Assembly: GCF_038502225.1 (NCBI RefSeq)
Contig: NC_091325.1
Coordinates: 35,506,683-35,570,682, forward strand
Direction: 5' to 3'
DNA: 64,000 nt
Source of the DNA: Cherax quadricarinatus
Lineage: Eukaryota; Arthropoda; Malacostraca; Decapoda; Parastacidae
Shown: positions 56,753 through 64,000 of the stretch, piece after piece
Layout of the letters: the number at the start of each line of letters is the position of its first letter
How positions within the stretch are numbered: position 1 is the first letter of the stretch
Notes under the pieces: generated by a model
Databases searched by the model: none
The model's input: the letters and a program-made list of their open reading frames with translations, nothing else
Told to the model about the DNA's origin: nothing
Position numbers and translations under genes: made by a program

Positions 56753-59612
56753 ATGCCACCAGGTCTCCCACCCTCACAGGCCCCCCAAACCACAGTGTTG
56801 GAAAGGAAACTGAAGGTATGGTACACAAACACTGATGGAATAACAAATAAGTGGGAGGAGTGGCATGAAAGAGTCAAAGAAGCATCACCGGACATCATAG
56901 CTCTCACAGAAACCAAGCTTACAGGTATGATAACAGATGCCATCTTTCCAACGGGATACCAAATCCTGAGGAAAGACAGAGGGAACAGGGGGGGTGGAGG
57001 AGTGGCGTTGCTGATCAAAAATCGCTGGAATTTTGATGAGCTGGAGAGAGAAGACAGCGGAGAAGAAAGTGATTACATAGTGGGAACACTTCACTCTGGA
57101 GGTCCCAAGGCAAGAGTACGACGAGAGCAATAGAGCGATGGTTGACACACTGGCTAGAGTGGCCAGAAGAGCTCATGCATGCAGGGCAAAGCTCCTGATC
57201 ATGGGTGACTTTAACCACAAGGAGATCGATTAGGAGAACTTGGACCCACAAGTGGGCCAAGATACATGGAGGGCTAAGATGATGGAGGTGGTACTGGAAA
57301 ACTTCATGTGCCAACACGTAAGGGACACTACAAGAGAGAGAGGAGAGGATGAACCAGCAAGGCTGGACTTAGTATTCACCTTGAGTAGTGCAGATATCAA
57401 GGACATCACATATGAAAGACCCCTTGGGGCCAGTGACCATGTGGTTTTAAGCTTCGAATACACAGTAGAGCTACAAGTGGAGGGAGAAGCAGGAAGGCCA
57501 GGACGAATGAAGCCAAACTACAAGAAAGTGGACTACACAGGAATGAGGAACTACCTGAACGGGGTTCAGTGGGACAGTGAACTGGCAGGGAAGCCAGTTA
57601 ATGAGATGATGGAATATGTAGCAACAAAATGCAAGGAGGCTGAGGAGAGGTTTGTACCCAAGGGTAACAGGATTAATGAAAAAGCCAGGATGAGCCCATG
57701 GTTTACCCAAAGGTGCAGGGAGGCAAAAACCAAGTGTGCTAGGGAATGGAAGAAATATAGAACGCAAAGGACCCAGGAGAATAAGGAGAACAGTCGTAGA
57801 GCCAGAAACGGATATGCACAGATAAGAAGGGAGGCCAAAAGACAATATGAAAATGACATAGCAGCGAAAGCCAAATCTGACCCGAAACTGTTGTACAGCC
57901 ACATCAGGAGGAAAACAACAGTCAAGGACCAGGTAATCAGGCTAAGGAAGGAAGGAGGAGAGACAACAAGAAATGACCGTGAAGTATGTGAAGAACTCAA
58001 CAAGAGATTCAAAGAAGTGTTCACAGAGGAGACAGAAGGGACTCCAGAAAGACGGAGAGGTGGGGCACACCACCAAGTGCTGGACACAGTGCACACAACC
58101 GAGGAAGAAGTGAAGAGGTTTCTGAGTGAGCTAGATACCTCAAAGGCAATGGGGCCAGATAACATCTCCCCATGGGTATTGAGAGAGGGAGCAGAGGCGC
58201 TATGTGTACCCCTAACAACAATATTCAATACATCTATCGAAACAGGGAGATTGCCTGAGGCATGGAAGACAGCAAATGTAGTCCCAATCTTTAAAAAAGG
58301 AGACAGACATGAAGCATTAAACTACAGACCAGTGTCACTGACATGTATAGTATGCAAAATCATGGAGAAGATTATCAGGAGAAGAGTGGTGGAACACCTA
58401 GAAAGGAATGATCTCATCAACAGCAGCCAACATGGTTTCAGGGACGGGAAATCCTGTGTCACAAACCTACTGGAGTTCTATGACATGGTGACAGCAGTAA
58501 GACAAGAGAGAGAGGGGTGGGTGGATTGCATTTTCTTGGACTGCAAGAAGGCGTTTGACACAGTTCCACACAAGAGATTGGTGCAAAAACTGGAGGACCA
58601 AGCAGGGATAACAGGGAAGGCACTACAATGGATCAGGGAATACTTGTCAGGAAGACAGCAGCGAGTCATGGTACGTGGCGAGGTGTCAGAGTGGGCACCT
58701 GTGACCAGCGGGGTCCCGCAGGGGTCAGTCCTAGGACCAGTGCTGTTTCTGGTATTTGTGAACGACATGACGGAAGGAATAGACTCTGAGGTGTCCCTGT
58801 TTGCAGATGACGTGAAGTTGATGAGAAGAATTCACTCGATCGAAGACCAGGCAGAACTACAAAGGGATCTAGACAGGCTGCAGACCTGGTCCAGCAATTG
58901 GCTCCTGGAGTTCAATCCCACCAAGTGCAAAGTCATGAAGATTGGGGAAGGGTAAAGAAGGCCGCAGACGGAGTACAGTCTAGGGGGTCAGAGACTACAA
59001 ACCTCACTCAAGGAAAAAGATCTTGGGGTGAGTATAACACCAGGCACATCTCCTGAAGCGCACATCAACCAAATAACTGCTGCAGCATATGGGCGCCTAG
59101 CAAACCTCAGAACAGCATTCCGACATCTTAATAAGGAATCATTCAGGACCCTGTACACCGTGTATGTTAGGCCCATATTGGAGTATGCGGCACCAGTTTG
59201 GAACCCACACCTAGCCAAGCACGTGAAGAAACTAGAGAAAGTGCAAAGGTTTGCAACAAGACTAGTCCCAGAGCTAAGAGGTATGTCCTACGAGGAGAGG
59301 TTAAGGGAAATCAACCTGACGACACTGGAGGACAGGAGAGATAGGGGGGACATGATAACGACATACAAAATACTGAGAGGAATTGACAAGGTGGACAAAG
59401 ACAGGATGTTCCAGAGATTGGACACAGTAACAAGGGGACACAGTTGGAAGCTGAAGACACAGATGAATCACAGGGATGTTAGGAAGTATTTCTTCAGCCA
59501 CAGAGTAGTCAGTAAGTGGAATAGTTTGGGAAGCGATATAGTGGAGGCAGGATCCATACATAGCTTTAAGCAGAGGTATGATAAAGCTCACGGCTCAGGG
59601 AGAGTGACCTAG
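56753..59612 (+). pseudogene. CR1-like ORF2, copy 3, three lesions
   Basis: Starts at ATG 56753 like copy 1. Lesions relative to copy 1: a 50-bp deletion at about 57110, between two CCAAGG words (frameshift); TAG at 57231-57233, where copy 1 has TGG; TAA at 58953-58955, where copy 1 has CAA. Beyond the deletion the frame is constant to the stop at 59610-59612. All reverse transcriptase motifs, including FADDVKL, are present. Confidence 0.93.
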
Positions 59613-59694
59613 TAGCGATCAGTGAAGAGGCGGGGCCAGGAGCTCGGACTCGACCCCCGCAACCTCAACTAGGTGAGTCAACTAGGTGAGTACA

Positions 59695-60540
59695 AAGCAG
59701 TCATCGTAGGAGTCGCTGCAGGTTTCACTCAACCTGGGGCATGACATGCTGGTGCCCTCGAGTGAGGCGTCGACAAAACTCGGCAACTGGGCAGGACTTC
59801 TGGCAAGCGACTCAGGAGGACACTTCTCGACTGGTACTGTCGCTGGGCTCTCACTGCCGGCGAGCGTGGAGCGAGTTGTGGAGCGAGTCGTGGCAGAGAC
59901 GACTGGGCGAAACATCTGGGAGTCGTAACATCATACACCAGACTGCAGTAAGCGAGCTAGCAGTCAAAGTGACATCTTTGTGCAGGAGCTCACTGAAGCT
60001 TGTGACACGAGGCTGACACAGCGCCTGCCCACAGTGCTAACTGCGGCTTGACGAGTGTCATTCTCTCGGCAGTTGGAATTATAGCAGAGGTTAGTCTAAG
60101 CATCCCCAGACTTGTTTCTCTACATATAACTGCACTCTGAAGGTCTGGAGGTGAAGTGAAACAAATCTCGATGGGAATCGTAGCAGGTACGATTCTGCAG
60201 AACATCTATGAGCGACGAGCATAAGAGCTTTCTGTACAAGGGGGCTCGGGCTCAGAGCTGACTGATAACAGATGTCAAACACACTGGTCACACCGGGTGA
60301 CTTAGCACAGTGGTGCTACACAAGGTCTGACACTGGACTCGCGGAAAGCTTTACACACACCTTTGGTACATGCAGTACAACATGGTTTAAACTAGCAAAA
60401 GATGCTTTTCTGTGCACAAAACTGATACTAAGCCATACATTAACATGTGAGAACACTGAGTGAGAGGAATTAATTAACACACGACATATATTTTCTCTCA
60501 ATCTTCTTGACAATACTGAAATAATTACTAGAACACTCAA
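59695..60540. other. Unique DNA, no gene seen
   Basis: Frames up to 91 codons on both strands, none with a recognisable motif. Higher G+C than the left part of the window. Confidence 0.5.
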
Positions 60541-60565
60541 TGTGACATCATGTGATGTCGCGAGG

Positions 60566-60661
60566 TGACGTCAGCAGCACTGTGACGTCAGCAGACATCT
60601 CGAGGTGACGTCAGGAGACATCGTGACGTCATGAAATCGGGCAGCAGCATCTGTGACGTCA
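60566..60661. promoter_or_regulatory. Cluster of five TGACGTCA (CRE-type) sites
   Basis: Exact palindromic TGACGTCA at 60566, 60583, 60606, 60624 and 60654, with spacings of 17, 23, 18 and 30 bp, and a near match TGACATCA at 60543. TGACGTCA is the full cAMP-response element bound by CREB/ATF proteins. Part of this is a loose tandem repeat (GTGACGTCAGCAG, CTCGAGGTGACGTCAG). No adjacent gene was recognised, so function is unproven. Confidence 0.6.
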
Positions 60662-60705
60662 ATGTGATGCGGGCAGCAGACCACAGCATAAGGTCTGGGA
60701 CATCT

Positions 60706-60935
60706 GGCTTGGTAACCCACATGGCTTGTAGATCCACGTGACATAGCCCATGCCCCACATGGCGTTGGGATCCACGTGGTGTCGTGATCTACGTGACATG
60801 CTGATCCATGGGGCTTGCTGATCCACGTGGCTTGCTGATCTACGTGGCTTGCTGATCCACGTGGCTGGCTGATCCACGTGGGTTGTTGATCCACTTGGCT
60901 TGCTGATCTACATGGCATGCTGATCCACGTAGCTT
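60706..60935. repeat. Degenerate 17-bp tandem repeat with CACGTG
   Basis: Units of the form TTGCTGATCCACGTGGC; clean between about 60805 and 60925, looser to the left. CACGTG E-boxes are exact at 60735, 60773, 60824, 60858 and 60875. Confidence 0.8.
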
Positions 60936-61804
60936 CAAGTGGCCTCGGGCACTCAGATACACAGCTCTGGCTACCATTTCACACGGAAAACAGCAGAAAA
61001 CACAGCAGAGGGAGTGAGTACGTAGTGGTGGAGTGTGGCGGTAGGCTGGTGAGGTGTGAGTAGGGCGAGCGTGGGTGAGGCGAGGAAACGGCCACTTCCT
61101 CTCCCTCCTACAAACACGTGGAGAAACTCACACTGAAGGCAGAAATCACCACAAAACTCACCTCTGGCTTGCTGAAATAGCTGTGCTGAGCTGAACAACA
61201 ACAGCAGAACATACAAGTGACGCTGAACACGTGACTTGAGAAACAGCGTGGGACGCTGTAGCATGGGGTCACTGGGACGCCACTTACAATTCTCAAAGAA
61301 ATTCGGTAAATTTTGGCTAGATTCTGTTTGTACCTGTGTCTGGATGCTGAAACATGCAGACACGACATCAGGATAACTCGTTGAGAGACGGATGCTTCAT
61401 GCATGGGGTGATGAAGTGAAGAAGACTTCATACCTTCCTTCCTTCCTCTGGGCAAACACAACTGCTGCGACCACCACTTCCCACCATTTATAACCGGGTT
61501 TTTTTTGGTAGAGCTGAAAGCGGTGGTTAAATGATACGTCTTCGGAGGCTTCTTTGTTTATTGTTAAGTCGTGGTGGGTACACAGGCTTGTGTGTTTTGC
61601 CCATGGCCCGGGTAGGCCATGCCCACGAGGGAGAGCTAGGGGTAGGCCTTCTTGTCTGCGTGAAGGGTGTCGCCAGAGTGAGTGTGGGACCAGCTTCCCA
61701 CAGACCTGGACAGGCCCAGAGGGCAGCACCTGAGTGGCGCAAAATATGAACTAAGCTGGCAGACAGCATAGGCTGTCTGTGCAGAGAGTACAGGCTGTCT
61801 ACAT
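60936..61804. other. Unique DNA; possible LTR end on minus
   Basis: No gene recognised. On the minus strand a TGTTAGACATG start near 61812, AATAAA near 61562 and AGTGGCGTCCCAGTGACC near 61265-61282 together resemble an LTR followed by a primer-binding site. No second LTR or pol gene is present, so this is a weak suggestion. Confidence 0.25.
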
Positions 61805-62177
61805 GTCTAACACACAAACCATCATCATATCAGCAGTGTCTAACACACTATCATCACAAGAACATTGACTAACACACTACCATCATCACAGCAGCAGTGT
61901 CTAACATACTACCATCATCACAGCAGCAGTGTCTAACACACTACCATCATCACAGCAGCAGTGACTAACACACTACCATCATCACAGCAGCAGTGACTAA
62001 CACACTACCATCATCACAGCAGCAGTGTCTAACACACTACCATCATCACAGCAGCAGTGACTAACACACTACCATCATCACAGCAGCAGTGACTAACACA
62101 CTACCATCATCACAGCAGCAGTGACTAACACACTACCATCATCACAGCAGCAGTGACTAACACACTACCATCATCAT
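61805..62177. repeat. 32-bp minisatellite, about 11 units
   Basis: Units contain ACACTACCATCATCACAG and CAGCAGTGWCTAAC. The first two units are diverged. Confidence 0.95.
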
Positions 62178-62197
62178 GAGAAGGCAAACAGTTACCC

Positions 62198-64000
62198 TTA
62201 AAACCTTCACATCCTGGCCAGTTCTCCAGGATCCATAAAACCTTCACATCCTGGCCAGCTCTTCAGGATCCATAAAACCTTCACATCCTGGCCAGTTCTC
62301 CAGGATCCATAAAACCTTCACATCCTGGCCAGCTCTTCAGGATCCATAAAACCTTCATATCCTGGCCACTCTCCATGATCCATAAAACCTTCACATCCTG
62401 GCCACTCTCTAGGATCCATAAAACCTTCATATCCTGGCCACTCTCCATGATCCATAAAACCTTCACATCCTGGCCAGCTGTCCAGGATCCATAAAACCTT
62501 CACATCCTGGCCAGCTGTCCAGGATCCATAAAACCTTCACATCCTGGCCACTCTCCAGGATCCATAATACCTTCACATCCTGGCCAGCTGTCCAGGATCC
62601 ATAAAACCTTCACATCCTGGCCAGGATCCATAAAACCTTTACATCCAGGCCGCTCTCCAGGATCCATAAAACCTTCACATCCTGGCCACTCTCCAGGATC
62701 CATAAAACCTTCACATCCTGGCCGCTCTCCAGGATCCATAAAACCTTTACATCCAGGCCGCTCTCCAGGATCCATAAAACCTTCACATCCAGGCCGCTCT
62801 CCAGGATCCATAAAACCTTCACATCCTGGCCGCTCTCCAGGATCCATAAAAAGTTCACATCCTGGCCACTCTCCAGGATCCATGAAACCTTCACATCCTG
62901 GCCAGCTGTCCAGGATCCATAAAACCTTCACATCCTGGCCAGCTGATCCATAAAACCTTCACATCCAGGATCCATAAAACCTTCACATCCTGGCCAGCTC
63001 TCCAGGATCCATAAAACCTTCACATCCTGGCCGCTCTCCCGGATCCATAAAACCTTCACATCCTGGCCAGTTCTCCAGGATCCATAAAACCTTCACATCC
63101 TGGCCAGTTCTCCAGGATCCATAAAACCTTCACATCCTGGCCAGCTGTCCAGGATCCATAAAACCTTCACATCCTGGCCAGCTCTCCAGGATCCATAAAA
63201 CCTTCACATCCTGGCCAGTTCTCCAGGATCCATAAAACCTTCACATCCTGGCCAGCTCTCCAGGATCCATAAAACCTTCACATCCTGGCCAGCTCTCCAG
63301 GATCCATAAAACCTTCACATCCTGGATCCATAAAACCTTCACATCCTGGCCAGCTGTCCAGGATCCATAAAACCTTCACATCCTGGCCGCTCTCCAGGAT
63401 CCATAAAACCTTCACATCCTGGCCGCTCTCCAGGATCCATAAAACCTTCACATCCAGGCCGCTCTCCAGGATCCATAAAACCTTCACATCCTGGCCGCTC
63501 TCCAGGATCCATAAAACCTTCACATCCTGGCCGCTCTCCAGGATCCATAAAACCTTTACATCCTCCTGGCCAGGATCCTCTTCCAGGATCCATAAAACCT
63601 TCACATCCTGGCCACTCTCCAGGATCCATAAAACCTTCACATCCTGGAAGCTCTCCAGGATCCATAAAACCTTCACATCCTGGCCGCTCTCCAGGATCCA
63701 TAAAACCTTCACATCCTGGCCGCTCTCCAGGATCCATAAAACCTTCACATCCTGGCCGCTCTCCAGGATCCATAAAACCTTCACATCCTGGCCAGCTGTC
63801 CAGGATCCATAAAACCTTCACATCCTGGCCAGCTGTCCAGGATCCATAAAACCTTCACATCCTGGCCAGCTGTCCAGGATCCATAAAACCTTCACATCCT
63901 GGCCAGCTGTCCAGGATCCATAAAACCTTCATATCCTGGCCATCTCTCCAGGATCCATAAAACCTTCACATCCTGGCCGCTCTCCAGGATCCATAAAACC
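62198..64000. repeat. 36/37-bp minisatellite, runs off the window
   Basis: Units contain GGATCCATAAAACCTTCAC followed by ATCCTGGCC and a variable AGCTGTCC, AGTTCTCC or GCTCTCC. CCAGGAT and ATCCTGG in each unit are inverted repeats. About 49 units are visible. Minus-strand frames over it (for example 63278-63784) are artefacts. Confidence 0.97.

Larger units (their letters stand above)
55685..59694 (+). mobile_element. CR1-like LINE, copy 3, structurally full-length
   Basis: ORF1, ORF2 and the family 3' end with a doubled CAACTAGGTGAGT tail (59668-59694). By eye it is nearly identical to copy 1 over their shared part. The 5' limit is uncertain: a run of 28 A touches the ORF1 start codon, so the element's leader is either that run or absent. 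Confidence 0.9.

Noticed and set aside
62281..63821. Minus-strand frames with KVLWILESGQDV and GCEGFMDPG repeats
   Set aside because: 36/37-bp minisatellite. The frame shifts wherever a 36-bp unit meets a 37-bp unit, which a coding gene would not tolerate.

Overview
This window is eukaryotic and almost entirely repetitive. The codon structure, the transposon families and the long mini- and microsatellites point to an invertebrate. A decapod crustacean is my best guess, because CR1/jockey-type LINEs ending in AGGTGAGT, dense (CA)n and (TTA)n, and BEL, gypsy and hAT elements of this style occur together there. That placement is inference, not proof. I see no intact host protein gene, no tRNA or rRNA, and nothing bacterial. 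Most long open frames are artefacts of tandem repeats whose period is a multiple of three (24, 30 and 33 bp).

Layout. 1-4.8 kb is AT-rich unique DNA with a very uniform 28-bp array. 4.85-6.18 kb (minus strand) is the 3' half of an old, decayed CR1-like LINE. From 6.19 kb a 24-bp minisatellite starts. It runs, with interruptions, to 27.0 kb, and one more unit is found at 41.9 kb. Three things interrupt it: a degraded gypsy element that itself carries a 4.1-kb hAT transposon (10.2-18.4 kb), a young 5'-truncated CR1-like LINE with an intact ORF2 (20.3-23.4 kb), and a minus-strand endonuclease-type LINE (27.06-41.91 kb). The last LINE carries a 33-bp minisatellite in its 3' region. A young BEL/Pao LTR retrotransposon (27.5-35.8 kb, near-identical LTRs, full-length polyprotein) has inserted into that minisatellite with a 5-bp target duplication. 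Beyond 41.95 kb the old CR1-like LINE resumes with its 5' portion. The two arms (4.85-6.18 and about 41.95-42.26 kb) therefore belong to one ancestral element, and the 24-bp satellite plus all later insertions sit inside its reverse transcriptase gene.

The right part holds a 100-N assembly gap, a 4.3-kb 30-bp minisatellite, a relic of another reverse transcriptase, a (TTA)n tract, three further CR1-like LINE copies (one fragment, one 5'-truncated copy between (CA)n tracts, one structurally full-length copy with intact ORF1 and broken ORF2), a short region rich in TGACGTCA and CACGTG motifs, and 32-bp and 36/37-bp arrays that run off the end.

The genes do not form a pathway. The window is a layered record of insertions. 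Relative order by nesting: old CR1-like LINE, then the 24-bp satellite, then gypsy, hAT, young CR1 and the minus-strand LINE, then BEL.
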